Shown piece after piece: positions 35,081 to 50,702 of a DNA stretch of 64,000 nucleotides. The stretch spans positions 96,117-160,116 of the forward strand of contig JAULBX010000115.1 in assembly GCA_032358255.1 (NCBI GenBank), given 5' to 3'. Made by a program: the position numbers and the translations under genes. How positions within the stretch are numbered: the first letter of the stretch is position 1; each line of letters begins with the position of its first letter. The stretch is from Heterotrichella gracilis. Taxonomy: Eukaryota; Sar; Xanthophyceae; Tribonematales; Xanthonemataceae. The notes beneath the pieces are model-generated. The model saw nothing but the letters and a program-made list of their open reading frames with translations. It was not told the DNA's origin and did no database searches.

Positions 35081-37582
35081 CCTGGCTTTGGGGCCAGTCC
35101 CCTTTGAGAGAGATGGACCAAGTGTGATTGCTGCGCGCTGCTTGCTCTAGCTGGTCAGGTGGTGTGGCCAGGGAAGACCAAACGAACTGCAAACTGTGTA
35201 GGTTGTGGGGTGTTCTGCTTCTCGGTGGGCAGTGTCGAAGCTTCAGCCAGTAGGACCAAGCTTGGAGTTGGGAGTGCTATCCAGCGTCACTGCAACAGCA
35301 CAAGTGAAGGGTCAGGGTGTATGCTCAGCTGCATCTGTGGCAGGGACGGGGTTCAGGGAGGGCAAACAACGCCACAGTGGTTGCAACGCCACGCCAGGCT
35401 GCCTGGAGCAGTGGCCGAAACAGCTACCGCGACCCTGCCCGACACACCCACACGCACAACGTACCACGAAGCTGCAAACAGCAGCCGAAGCCACCCTAAG
35501 GAAGGACAACACGCTTTCGTATCCTGAGAAAGGCAGTGAAATAAGAAGCTATAGAGGTGGAGGTGCAAACCTTGGCCACCACGCACCCCAAATGTTTAGC
35601 AAAGCGTGTGGAACTGGTGGTGTGTGCAACCCTCAAAGACTCGCACGCAAAGGCTGCACCGACTCAAGCTACCAATAAAGGCCCACAACAGCAATAAAGT
35701 CATAAACAAGAGCTAGAAAACCGCAGGTCCTGTAAGGATCCTGCAGAAAAACGCGTTTGAACAGACCTGCAAAAAGTTAGTTGTAGTCATGGCCTACAAG
35801 GGGCTGCCCCAAAAAGTCGCTCGGCTGCACAAGGTATCAACTTTTACCACAAACATTGCTATCTCTATGAACAATCGACAACCAACCGGCCCGCGGTGAG
35901 CCAGATTTTGTAAGGTTGGTATGCATATGACACCGTTGGTGCAGGTCACCCCTCAAGTCGTGTGGGGCTGACAGGGAAATATCAGCGACAGAAACGCCCG
36001 TCCATTGCCGGTTCAAAGGCAGAAACACACGAGTATATGTCCAAACTGCACACGCTGGGGGCCGGACGGCACAAAAGGCACGCAATAGGGGCATACAGCT
36101 GTGATCAGGTAACCAGGTCTGCCAGTCAGGCTCCTGACCAGTTGGGCTCCCAGATCTGGCCTGGAATCACGAAAGGCGGCAGTACTTGCTGCAAAACGCT
36201 GCACTGTAGGGCCCTGAACCGAAACCGAAGGCTGGCACCCGCTCGGCTGCACCTCGATTGCGAGGTTCCTGACTCACCCCCCCCCCCCCAACACGTCTGG
36301 GCATGACCAACCGCCGGGGTATCCGGCCACCGTACCTGTGCGTTGGGCGTACTGTAACCAGACAAAGGTGAGATCTTGGCCGACCCGCAACGTCTAGGGC
36401 AACACACCAGACAGCTGTGGCGACTTGGGGCAAAGACTGCTGTGCAGGAGCATCAGAGGCGACGCTATGTCGTGCAACGGTGGGGAACTGCCTGACTGCA
36501 ACTGTTTTTTTGCTCGGTCGGCCACCACGACCGGAGGGCACCTAATTTAGTGGCACCAAGGCGATCCGGGAATGATGATGGGGTACATCCGGGAATTTGT
36601 ACCAGACCGGGAAATCGATCCGTCGGACAGGTGACTAAATCCTCCGGTTTGCAACAACTAGAACCGGTATAGAGTGACAGGTCATCCGCGGCAAAACAGC
36701 GGATGTGACCCCTCAACCGTCGAAGGAAGCTGGCGTTTTTGACGCGCAGGGGCAAAAAATGGAGAAATACGCGTTGCCCTCAGAACTGGCAGCGGCGAGG
36801 ATGGTCCTGTTTCCCCTCTCGCAAGGTGTCAGCACCCAGCAAACTGCACAATAGTACAACCCCCATCGTTCCATCCAGCTGTCAGGTAGGAACTGACAGC
36901 CAAGTAGCCAGCTTTAACATCCCCCTGGATGCGAGATTGGGTTGATGCAGAGAGAGTGCACAAAGGACTCTGCCATCCTGGCATGCCACCCAGGGCAGGC
37001 ATGCCACACGGCAAGATCCATTGCCACTCTGCTAATGTGGACCACCATTCGCTGGTCCAGTATCATATCTGCAAGATACTCCTTCAGGTTCCTATCCACG
37101 TTGCTTGTGACATCAGAAGTCATTTCCCAAAGGATCAAAGGTAGGGCGCCCCTCACGTCAAAGGTAGGGCGCCCCTCATGGACCAGCGGTGGTGTAGTCG
37201 AGCAGTTACAGCAGTCACTGGGGACACAGCATCACACAATGAGCAGGAACATAGCCAGAGGCCTGCTGCAGGGACACGAGGTCCAAGCAGTTACTCAGAT
37301 TTGAGACCCTAAACCCTATGTAAAACCCTAAACCCTAACCCCTGCCAGCCAAGCACTAGTGGCCGCTTTTTACCCCCTGTATGCGAGATTGGGTAGGTGC
37401 ACAAAGAATGTGCAGAGAACCCTGCCATCCATGGCATGCAACACGGCAAGGTGCACCCTGCTATTCATGTGGACCACCCTTTGCTGGGGTGCGCGGTCAA
37501 TATAAAACGCAGCGTCACCAGTACGTGCAGCAAGGGCTGCTAGGAACAATGCCCTGCCAGCTTGTATATACACCCCTCCCTG
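35081..37582. other. Upstream region of the fusion gene and 3' region of RTCA, no gene seen
   Basis: 2.5 kb. It holds the promoter of the GT2-GH9 gene at its left end. A 13-base C run lies at 36277-36289. Two diverged direct repeats lie at 36929-37060 and 37379-37490, and a tandem gtagggcgcccctca pair at 37141-37181. TTTAGGG-like sequence (accctaaaccctatg) is at 37306-37345. No coding exon is supported. Confidence 0.5.
36929..37490. repeat. Pair of diverged direct repeats
   Basis: Both copies start gcgagattgggt and run through a tgcagaga, ctgccatc..tggcatgc, acacggcaag and tgtggaccacc..tcgctgg order. Copy 1 is about 130 bp (36929-37060) and copy 2 about 110 bp (37379-37490). Confidence 0.75.
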
Positions 37583-41164
<3,582 letters not shown>

Positions 41165-42199
41165 GGGAATGGGAGTAGGAAGCCCAGGCTGCAAAAAGCA
41201 GGGGAGAACAATTTACCGCCTCTCAAACCCTTGCAATGGGTTGTGCCAAGCAAAGGTGATACCTGCACAGCCCAGTCCAGTGAGCAGGGTGTTCGTTTTC
41301 CCTTCGCTCCCTCTAAAATTACATCGTGGCTACGAGTGCGGCTTGTTTGGGCACTCAAGGGGTGCAAACGGTTGCCAGGGGAGCACCAGACTCCTGTGCA
41401 ATGGGAGGTTTGGCCCACTTGCAGTGCTGTTCTCGCCAGCAGCCGTGGTGCCGGAGCTTGTAGTATGTAGGTTCTGTTTATGTGCATGAAGGAGAAACGC
41501 TATTAGTATTTTGAATATGGACAAAGCTCACGGTTGGCCCAACCCAATGTGCATGCATCGGCGCGCAAATGCATGCATGCCAAGAATGGATACCCAGCCT
41601 TGTGGGCATACCAAGAGTTATCAACTGGCAAGTGAATATAGAAATAGAGATGGGTTTCGCATGCGTTTTGTTTGCACGGTGATACGAGGGTCTGAACTGC
41701 ACTTCCTCTAACAAGCATTGCTGTGGGTGCCCAGTACTCGCAGTCCGACTGGCCGAGGCCTCGCGAGGTTTCCCGGGAAAAACTTTTAGAGTGGTCAGAA
41801 CCACGAAACGGTGAAACACGAAAACCTGGGAAACAAACCCCGTAGTTTGTTGACATATCTGAAACTGGCATAGCTGCAGCTGATACAGGAGTTTGCATTA
41901 CGCTTGCAGCAAGTTTGCATTACTGTTGTTCTTTGTATTGGTGCGACTCAGCACCTTAAAGGGAATATACGAAACCCTTCTGTCTGTTTCCTCGCTCAGC
42001 ACCGTGCTTCAGTGAAGAGGGTGTGCTTGCGCTGTTTTGGTGCTGCGACTGCACCTGTGCCACATGCATGCATATTGGTGTGCAGCCAGCATGGCATCAT
42101 AGCTGTGGCACCTCTCAATCCCAAGCAGTTTGCCTGTCAACTTCCTGAAGTTGGGACAAACAGGTTGATCAAACTCAAGCATCGCTATCTGTGGAAACC
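41165..42199. promoter_or_regulatory. Divergent upstream region of RTCA and bL20 genes
   Basis: About 1 kb between two start codons. Open frames on both strands (for example 41503-41898 minus) are low in codon structure and carry no motif. I see no specific element. Confidence 0.35.
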
Positions 42200-42830
42200 A
42201 TGCTTAGCAAGGACAAAATCCTTCAGCTTGCCAAAGGGTTTCGGGGCAGGAACAAGAACTGCATACGGATAGCCACCAACCGCGTGCAGAAGGCCTTGCA
42301 GTACGCCTACAGAGACAGAAGACAGAAGAAGAGGGACTGGAGGTCGTTGTGGATCACAAAGATCAACGCTGGCACCAGGGAGTATGGGGTGAGTGTCACT
42401 ACGCCTGGCGGCTGCTGCAGCACGCCTAGTTGCCAGACCCTCAGGGCATCAGCCCATTAGCAGCAGGATTTATTACCGTGTGCTGGGGCTTTTTGGGTGA
42501 ATGAGCTCTTGCATTTAGATTTACAGAGAGTCTTTCACTTAGACACGTCTTTTCCCATATCAAGATTGTTGGGTAAAGTGAATTGTGAAGTGACAAGCAT
42601 CCTCATAAAACCTATGGGAGATAGGTTAGCAGATTGAGTGTTTGAAAGCATACAGTACTCACCCACTTCCACCATATGTGCAGGTCAAATACTCTCAGTT
42701 CATGCATGGCCTGGCGCAGCAGAACATCCAGCTCAACCGCAAGGTCCTGTCGGAATTGGCTATGAACGAGCCCTATAGCTTCAAGGCTCTAGTAGACCAG
42801 GTTAAGTTCATGCGAGGTTACACAAACTGA
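42200..42830 (+). CDS. Mitochondrial large-subunit ribosomal protein bL20m
   Basis: Exons 42200-42388 (63 codons) and 42684-42830 (48 codons plus stop) give 111 aa. The bL20 signature is complete: [72 protein letters not shown] and [13 protein letters not shown]. bL20 binds 23S-type rRNA early in 50S assembly. The sequence starts at the ordinary bacterial N terminus without an added transit peptide, as in plant mitochondrial L20 encoded in the nucleus, so the internal basic N terminus may serve for import. A plastid role cannot be excluded, but the YAYRDRR and EPYSFKAL wording is closer to the mitochondrial type. Confidence 0.88.
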
Positions 42831-43915
42831 TGGAATTATTTATGGGCATGAGCAAGCTAAAAGCCAATGCCGTGGTGGAGCACATCACGCCAGCAGGCAG
42901 TCGTTGGCCGTTCACAATGCAAGAAAAGTGCTTGCGCCATTGTTTTTTATGCGCTTGCCACCAAGCAGTTGTGCCATCCCCTCACTGTGGCATATCCGCA
43001 CTGCTGGGACAACTGCACACATTAAACACCACGTGACGTCCACCTATGTCCTGCTAGGTACAAGTTCTTGGTAACTGTTCAGGCAACAGCCTGTTTCCGC
43101 TATGGCAAAATTGTAAGTTTTTATTGCGTTGTTGTGGCGAAGTGTTGACGGCAGTAGCAATGAAGTAGCCTTGCAAGTTGCAGTGCGTTGACCATCTTGC
43201 GAATTTAGGCAGATCCGCTGTAACACAACAGACAAGGGAGCCATAACAGCCATATTAATATGGGAATACCAATATTGCACTGACGCGCTTCGTTGACCCA
43301 TGGTGCACCGGTGTTACATTGGCAGTGCGGCACCACACCTGCTTGTACTCACCCCTTTGCTGAAGACACGCGTAGTATCGCATACACCACACCATTGGAG
43401 GTTCACAGTGCTCATTATTGCAACACAACTATACCATGCCAATGTAACTCCATTATTTGATGCCAACATTATGTTGCCAGCAGAGCACTCCTATCATGCC
43501 CTGTACTGAATGTATCCCTCTGTGGCAATGCGACCAGCAGTACCTTTCACAGTGCACCTCGTCTCCTCTCTCCAACAACAACCCATGCCATGCTCACTGC
43601 CACGCTCTCACTGCCACGAGTTCATGTATCAGTTGTTACTCTACCCCTACAACTGCAAATAAAAACAGAAGGAATAAACCCAACCCCATGGCGATATGCC
43701 CGACAGAACGCAGTGAAATACAAGCAGGATAAGGGAACTGGCCATCAGGATATACCAGCTAGGCCTTAAAAAGACATAAAAGCGCCAAAACTCAGACTTC
43801 ACGACATACACACAGAGTGGAATCGTATACACCACCAAGGGTCCGGTGGCTAGTCCAACCAACACTGATCCTTGTCCAGCGGCACCATATGGCATAAATT
43901 ACAGCTGCTCCCAGC
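42831..43915. other. Convergent intergenic region, no gene seen
   Basis: 1.08 kb between the bL20 and cysteine oxidase stops. An 82-codon hydrophobic open frame on the minus strand (43647-43895) starts just past the oxidase stop and is most likely 3' UTR. Confidence 0.5.
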
Positions 43916-45433
43916 TCAGTAGCCCCACAAATCCTTCCTGTCGATGTTGTAGCCTTTCTCTAGCTCGTTCCACTGCAGGAAGGGAACCTTGAGGCCACGG
44001 TACACACCCCGCCGGATGAAAAAGTCAGCAGGAGGCTCATGCTCTTGCAGTTGGACGCAGCCACCCAGAACTGGTTCCTCGCCAGATGCGACGGCATAGT
44101 ACGTGCAATCACGCCCTGCACAGCAAGAGGTTGTTTAAGCATGGCATACAAGCTCCCCTTGCGTGCAGTTTAACTCTCACCAGCTGAATATCTTGCATCC
44201 TTGTGTGGCGTCTTGCCTAACTATCAGCATGATAGTAGCAACAGGCTATACAGAGGTGACAAAATGAGTGGGCGACCAACTGAAGTGCGCGAAGCACATA
44301 CATGCCTATACAATGCGAGGCGAGCCCACCCGTGGGCTGCTTACACACCTTCTTTTGGCGCATACGGGGGCCCCAAGATGTCCAGGACAGCTGTTGCCGT
44401 GACGGCTGTGAACGAGTGCAGGTTGCCACCACTTTCTGGGAGCAGCACATCTGGGCTGTCACTGCCTGTCAGTACGGTGTCTTCTACCTTGACGGCCGTG
44501 CGTGGCCCTGCACTGCTTTCATGGTCCTGCCAGTCGTAGGACTGAACATGCAAGGACCCATACAGGACCCTGCAACAAATGCCACACCGCTAGTCAGCGT
44601 TTGAACAATCCTCCACTTTGCTGGGAAGCCAATAACTGCACAACCTTACCTGGAGAGAACAACCATGCCGGGGTGGTCATGGAGTGGTATTTGTGCCGCT
44701 GGCGGGAGGCAGAAAATGCCTATGGAGATTTCTGTGTCCTCATGGACGTGCAGAAATGAGATGGGCTCCCTGTATAGCACGCGACATCAAGGGCCCTAGT
44801 AAGTAAACTATAAGCAAGCTATGCACAGCACAACAAACAGGGCCTGCTTTGTACCTCTTGGTTTTTGAGCCTGGTGGCCTGGGGGCTGTCCCAGCGTTAC
44901 CATTGATCCGCAATGACGCTGTTGCACCTCCCTGGACCAGCACCACACGCAGAGTTTCAACAGATACCTAGCCCCATGTGAGCAGACCCACAGAATTGCA
45001 ACACAGCTTTAGAATCACCCCATTGCCAAGCAACCCACATTGGGTGTGCAACACCGCCACCCTGCTAAGTACCTCCTTATCCTACCTCAGAGTTTGGTGG
45101 CACGATTCCAAGTTCTTCCAGAGGAACATCAGCTGCAATTGGACAAGAGCTATCAGTAACAGCACGAGGTGGGCAGGCGAGTGGGTGTGCACCATGCAAT
45201 CCAACCCAGCACTCCAACCCACCTAGGGCCTGCCTGACCCGTTCAATCTCTTCCTCGCTGGGGGTTCGCCGCCTTGCAAACGCAGATTTGGCAACAGCGT
45301 ACAGCACCTCTAGCTTGCTGGGAGTCCTGTCGGTCGTTTGCATGGACCTGCCTCCAGCACGCAGTGCCGCACTACAGGTTGGGGGGCGAGGCAGGACTGA
45401 GGTGCCTTGCAATACTCTCAATGTGCTATTCAT
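43916..45433 (-). CDS. Plant cysteine oxidase / ADO-type thiol dioxygenase
   Basis: Exons 45223-45433, 45086-45132, 44855-44967, 44650-44769, 44349-44569 and 43916-44115 sum to 304 codons (303 aa). The enzyme uses O2 to oxidise N-terminal Cys to the sulfinic acid, which marks proteins for the Arg/N-degron pathway; it is the land-plant hypoxia sensor and the orthologue of animal ADO. The cupin iron ligands are visible: His154 and His156 in [13 protein letters not shown], and His215 in [34 protein letters not shown] and [15 protein letters not shown] also match. Exon 3 adds a low-complexity insert ([16 protein letters not shown]). The first 30 residues ([21 protein letters not shown]) could be a targeting peptide; Met31 is an alternative cytosolic start. 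Confidence 0.9.
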
Positions 45434-47031
45434 CAGCTCGTGAAATCCACTGCGTGCCCTCTCAGTGAGAGGCAGGTGGCTGCAAACGAAATGCAGCGAG
45501 ATGTTGCCCAGGGTTTAAATCCTCATCTGTGCCCAATCACTGTTGCTTGTCAAAAGCCACGCGCTGCGTTGGAGTCCGCATAACTGCAAAAACTGGGTAC
45601 AGGAAAACGCCCCTCGAATACACAGATTTTCCTTTGGCAGGGCGCATACGAAACCACTTGAGAGTTGCGTGAGTGTTGGGTGCAGAAGACGACGTCGTCG
45701 TGGTGCACCTAACTTTTTGGACCACGTGAATTGCGTAGAAGCTGACCGGGGCTAGGTGACCCTCTTTAGACCAGTAAGGCAGGGTTTCCAGCAAACCGAT
45801 ACTTTGGCAATAACCCACTTTGCTTCCATCTTAAGACAACAGCGGCCGCGGCCTCAGGCATCCACCATAAACATCCCCGAGCAAGGGGAGGACAATATCT
45901 AACACCGGTGGGTGACCTAATGATGCATGCATATACGCTGCTCGCAGTACGGAGACTGGGCGTTACCTAGAAGAGTGTTCATGGATCCAACCCGCTTGTT
46001 GTTACAGCTCAAATGTTACTCGTCAGCGTGCTACAGCCATATTTGGGCTCACTGACAGTTATGCATGGCATGCAAATATGCGTGGAAAGTATGTTCTGCT
46101 GGCACCAATACAGAAGTCCATGCGATAATTTTAAGAGGCCAGATCTGTTAAACCAAAATCAGGCAGTGGACTGCAGGGCAGTCAGTTATACCTACAGCGG
46201 TAAGTATGCTAGCCATGCACAGGTTATTATGCCATGTAGGAGGCCAGTGTGCTCACATTGCACAGGCCAGGGGTGGTTTGTATGCAGGGGTTCTGAAGGC
46301 AAATTAGAAAGTGTTACAGAAGTTGCAATTAAATCAGGTGGTGCTCGGGTGTGCGTAGACTGTGAACCAACTGTGCAACGTTGAACGTTCAACGGGGTGG
46401 CGTGTGTGGGGCATTATAAAACAGGCGGTCATCAAGCCCTTCAGTGCAAGAGAATGATGGTTGCTGGGCCATAGGATCGCCAGAATTTCCTTCTACAACA
46501 CTTCCATCCCATTCCGCGGAAGCACTGCTGGTGATCAAAATGTGTGCAAGGCGTGCGTTGTTGGCCTAAGGCACGAGCGTATAGCATGTGGAAAACTGTG
46601 GTAGCGGGTGTTCAAAGCATGTGGAAAACTGCCGTGTGACACCCACACACTGAGGCAATGGCAAAAACGGGTTTGGCAAGGGAGAAGTGCCTGAAAAACG
46701 CTTGGCATGAATACATTTGCTTTCTCCTTGCAAACAAAATTGGCACTCCATTGAAAATTGTAAGCACATCTGGTAAGTCTATCGTTCAACTCTTGCAGCT
46801 GCGGAAGAGCTAGATGCCTACAAAAATTGTTACAGTTACAAGAGCTCAGTTCCTTGTTCTTCCCAGCAGCTGCGTAAACATTATACAAGGGCATACAGTG
46901 ACACGCACGCAAGAGCTGAATTGCAGTGCTCCTAAACTACGCAGAAGCTGAATAGCAGGCCAAACAGCGGCAAGTGCACACTTCCCGTTGTTGAAGGGCT
47001 GGCTGTCCAGATCTGGCGGAGCCATGGCCAC
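45434..47031. other. Intergenic region with one unexplained plus-strand ORF
   Basis: 1.6 kb between two minus-strand genes, including the cysteine oxidase promoter. An open frame at 46013-46384 carries a CSHCTGQGWFVC motif (see findings). Nothing else is supported. Confidence 0.45.
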
Positions 47032-48127
47032 TTAGACTGGGGACCCGGCAGTCTTGTGGTCCGCTGCAGCCTCAGCAGAGTCGGTGGACATGCGGCCGCG
47101 GGATGGGGACTTTGCGTACACTCCAAGTGGCAGCAACGGTGACCTCTGCAACAAGGACAAAAGGAGTCAGCAAGGTGATATTTAAAAAAGAACATTGCCG
47201 GTGGGCGATCGGGCAAGAGCAGGTGAGGCCACAGTGATTCAAACATGTCCAGCTCTTGTACACCCGTGTGTCAACAAAGTACTCACCACGCCATAGGCTT
47301 CCACTGTCAGCTCAGAAGTGCCAATGTAGAAGGCAACAGCGGCAACAAAGAAACCAAACCAGCCAGCGGTTTTCTGGCAGGCCACATACTGCTCGCCGAT
47401 GGCCAAGAGGAAGAAGAGGATAGCAAGAGATCCGAACAGCACAGACATAGCAAGGTGCATGGCAAAGGTTTGGAGGAAGAAGAGGAAGGTGACAATGCCC
47501 CACAGGCAGAGCATGATTTGGAAGCCGCTCTCGGGGGTCTCTGTTGCGCTGAACTTGTATACACCGCCCTGCAAGCGCCAACACACCCGCAGTCAGCAAC
47601 AGCAAGCCACACACAGAAACCCAGAACCCAGAAGTACACACATGCGCGCGCAGCACGTACAAGCAAAAGCCATAGACACTGCATGCACTGACTGCACAGC
47701 GGTATTTGCAGTGTAGCTTTCTCCTACCTGGGCAAGCATGCCAAATATGCTCAAGCCCATCCAAAATGCTCCATAGCTTGAGAAAGCTGTGGCAGCAAAA
47801 GTGTTCTTGCGCTTGAACTCCCATTGGCCAGCCAGTAGTTGGGCCAGACCGCCATAGAACATGCCAAAGGAGAAGACGAATGCCTTGGTGAAGCTGACAC
47901 TGGTGATGGCGGTGTTGGCGCCCTGCATGCCGAGCTACGGTGTGAACCAGTTGCAAACGCAGGCAGGTAGAAGGCAACATCGCTAAGCAACCCCAATGGC
48001 ACCTGTCAAGCAGCACCCACATGTACAAACGAAAGGCAATTGCAATCCTCACCTGGAGCAGAGCTGTGGTGAACGCGAAAGCGAACAGCCCGAGTGGTGC
48101 CGGGTTTGCGACATCGAACTCAGCCAT
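47032..48127 (-). CDS. GPR1/FUN34/SatP-family acetate (succinate) transporter
   Basis: Exons 48053-48127, 47728-47934, 47287-47568 and 47032-47145 give 226 codons (225 aa). The family signature NPAPLGL is at residues 8-14, followed by six hydrophobic helices, including [79 protein letters not shown] and [14 protein letters not shown]. The last exon continues LLPLGVYAK and ends in a hydrophilic tail. Members form hexamers that move acetate or succinate with protons. In green algae this family is tied to acetate assimilation; the cell membrane here (plasma, microbody or other) cannot be read from the sequence. Confidence 0.9.
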
Positions 48128-49694
48128 GGTGTCAGTCCTGCACAGCGCACACAACCTTAGCATGCACATACGAGACCCTGGTTTGCAACAGTGACTAAGC
48201 GGTACACGTTGACGCTGACTGCCCCAGCATCAGCCCCACGACATGGGCGTTATAAAAGGTCCGATGCGCGCAGTACAAAGTCGAGTTCAACACTTAGACA
48301 AAGGCTTTGCCGCTGGATACAAACCTCCCGACTGCGGGGTGCGTCGCGACCGCATTAGTGGTTTGCGTAACCCAGGTCATACGTAGCCCATTGCAATGCT
48401 TTGCAATGCATCGGTGTGGAAGGTTGCAGGAAAAGCTGCCAAAAGACCACGAGACTATACCTTTGTGAAGTTCCACGAGTGTGGATTGTACTTGTTGTAT
48501 GAGGGCTCGCTTGTGACCTGCAGTTGCGCAAAATCGGCTCAGTTCGGTGACGTCCGCGGCACAGCAGATGCGATGCACGCAGTACCAGCAGAGTAAAAGC
48601 TTGAACGAACACTACAGGTCTGATGCGAACCGGAGAATGCAAATATAGCACTACGGAATACAAACAGCAACGCAGGGGCACACACATAAGCATACACTGC
48701 AAGGATCCCTTTACGACACAGGCTAGCAGGGTTCACAACTCAGCTGGTCTTACCTGGTGGCGGGAGAGAGCAGTGGGAGGTTGACACTAGCAGCCTTCGA
48801 AAACCAGAGAAGTGTTGTGCACCATCGCCCAGTCGCTGCTTTTGAAGGCTTGGGCAAACAACCCAACAAGCCAGGGCTAGGGGTGTCGCTCTGCATCTGC
48901 GTGTTGTGGCCTTGCTGGGCACGTCGCCCCATTTTGCCCAGTCATGTCCCTATCACGTGATATTATGTAATATACTCGGGCGCCCGGCACCCACCTCAGG
49001 TTTCTGCAGCACAGGCTGCACGCCACGTGGATGCAGTGAGCCGACTCGGTGGCCAGCTCGGCTGACTAGCGAGGCCCCGTGCACCCCCATGCCATGTAGG
49101 GTAGGGTAGTGGGCGTGCAACAGACAACCAGCGCAGGGTGCGCATGCGATACCCACCACAGCCACGGCACAAGAACCGCACGTTCAAGCTGGACAGGCAC
49201 GGCAGCAGTCCAGTGCAGGCGCCTCGCATATGTACACTGTCATGCCATGGGCACTCCGGGGGCTAGCACTGGCGAAGCAGTGCAAAGCAGCAGCCGTGTA
49301 TGCCAAATGGACTGCTATGGAATGAAAAGGTTTAGTGTACAGCGCACCGCCTTGCCTGTCCCCAGACTGAGTGAAGGTGGTGTCAGCATATGCACGCATG
49401 GTTTGTGCCACCGTTCGGTAACACTGTGAGTATACAACTTGTTGAAGTTGCTAGTGTTCAATATTGCAGTGGAACACAAATTGGGCAGTTGGTAAATGCG
49501 GCAGCTGATACAGCATCAAGGATTGCCGTTGTATATAATACTTTCCAGCACTACATCCAGATAAGCAGGCGCCCACTTTATGGCGCTCTAGAACGGCATA
49601 TGATACCGTACAAACAGAAGCCGTTCACACCTCAAAATTTGGCATCAAGGGCCCATGACCTGTACAAACCTTTATTGCCATGCCCATGCCCCCC
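48128..49694. other. Intergenic region, no gene seen
   Basis: 1.57 kb between the transporter start and the stop of the cyclin-D1-binding protein gene, both on the minus strand. It includes the transporter promoter. The open frames present are short and motif-free. Confidence 0.5.
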
Positions 49695-50702
49695 TCACTC
49701 GCTATCTGAACCCTCTACGGGTCCTTGCTCTGCACCAGCCACCTTGGCCTTGAGCTGCAGCAGTGCAGCTGTGACACTATCCACATGCGACGCAAAAATC
49801 GCTGACCCACCACCAGCAGGCACCTCATCGGCAATTAGCTCACAGCCATTGGCCACTGCATCTGCCGCACTCACGAGATCCTCCGCGACCTGTGGTGGGT
49901 AGGTAGCTGCGCCCAGGTCATCGATCACTGGGCCGAGGGAGCTCACATGAAAGTACACGCTTTCCCACTGTTCCAGCACCTCGCCCCTGCTGAGGTGCTC
50001 CCCTTGCAACAACTGCTTGACAACCGCCTTGAGTAGCTCCACTGTTGTCGATACAAAGCTTGCAACCAGCTGGGCCACCTCCAGCTCTGATGCTTCAAGC
50101 TCCTCCCCTCCCAAACCATCGTCGGAGTCCGACCCCCCATCCGCCCTGTCGGATGGCCCTGCTGCCAGCTGTTGCATCTCTAGCTGTGCATCCTTTACTC
50201 GAATCGCCACCTTGGTCAACCGTTTCCCCAGGGCGCTTTTGTTATCCAAGGGACACTTCTTGACCGCATCGCACGCATCAAACACTTGCGCAGCCGCATG
50301 CAGGACCTCCTTATCCGAAAGGTTGTCCACGAGCGCCGCTCTGACGAGCGCACTGCAGTTGGTTGAAACGCCATTGGCTGCCCCCTGCAGGGCAGCCAGG
50401 AGGGATGGCCCGCCCCCCCCTGCCAGCTGGCCAAACAAGCTGCACATGTGCACCACCTGCTGCTGCAAACCAGCAAGGAGCGACTCAGCCTGCGCTGCTG
50501 CCATGCTGGCCCCACCACTGTTCACCAGGGTCAGCTTGGACGCTTCCTGGCGCACCTTCTCCGCTGATTGTAACACTTCGCCCCTGGTGGGTACGGAGGA
50601 TGAGGTGTCATTGCTGGTGCGTGCTGCCAACGCCACGGAAGCTGCCGCTGCAGCAAGAGTGTCGCAGGCGTCGGCTGCCAGGCGGGCCAAGTCTTGCGCC
50701 AT
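49695..50702 (-). CDS. Cyclin-D1-binding protein 1 (GCIP/CCNDBP1) homologue
   Basis: A single uninterrupted exon of 335 codons with ATG at 50702, unusual here because nearly all neighbours have introns. The protein is alpha-helical, Ala/Leu-rich, acidic and without membrane segments. Family-like stretches are SKLTLVNSGGASMAAAQAES, QQQVVHMCSLFGQL, KKCPLDNKSALGKRL, QLEMQQLAAG and the acidic SDSDDGLGGEELEASELE, followed by LLKAVVKQLL and VYFHVSSLGPVIDDLGAATY. Human GCIP binds cyclin D and bHLH factors and restrains cell-cycle entry. Plant and algal members are recognised by the same C-terminal region. The role here is inferred from that weak, mainly helical similarity. A retrocopy origin would explain the missing introns, but I see no poly(A) remnant. 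Confidence 0.65.
   Translation of the reverse strand: MAQDLARLAADACDTLAAAAASVALAARTSNDTSSSVPTRGEVLQSAEKVRQEASKLTLVNSGGASMAAAQAESLLAGLQQQVVHMCSLFGQLAGGGGPSLLAALQGAANGVSTNCSALVRAALVDNLSDKEVLHAAAQVFDACDAVKKCPLDNKSALGKRLTKVAIRVKDAQLEMQQLAAGPSDRADGGSDSDDGLGGEELEASELEVAQLVASFVSTTVELLKAVVKQLLQGEHLSRGEVLEQWESVYFHVSSLGPVIDDLGAATYPPQVAEDLVSAADAVANGCELIADEVPAGGGSAIFASHVDSVTAALLQLKAKVAGAEQGPVEGSDSE

Noticed and set aside
43647-43895. 82-codon hydrophobic minus-strand open frame
   Set aside because: It starts 21 bp after the cysteine oxidase stop and has no homologue that I recognise; most likely 3' UTR.
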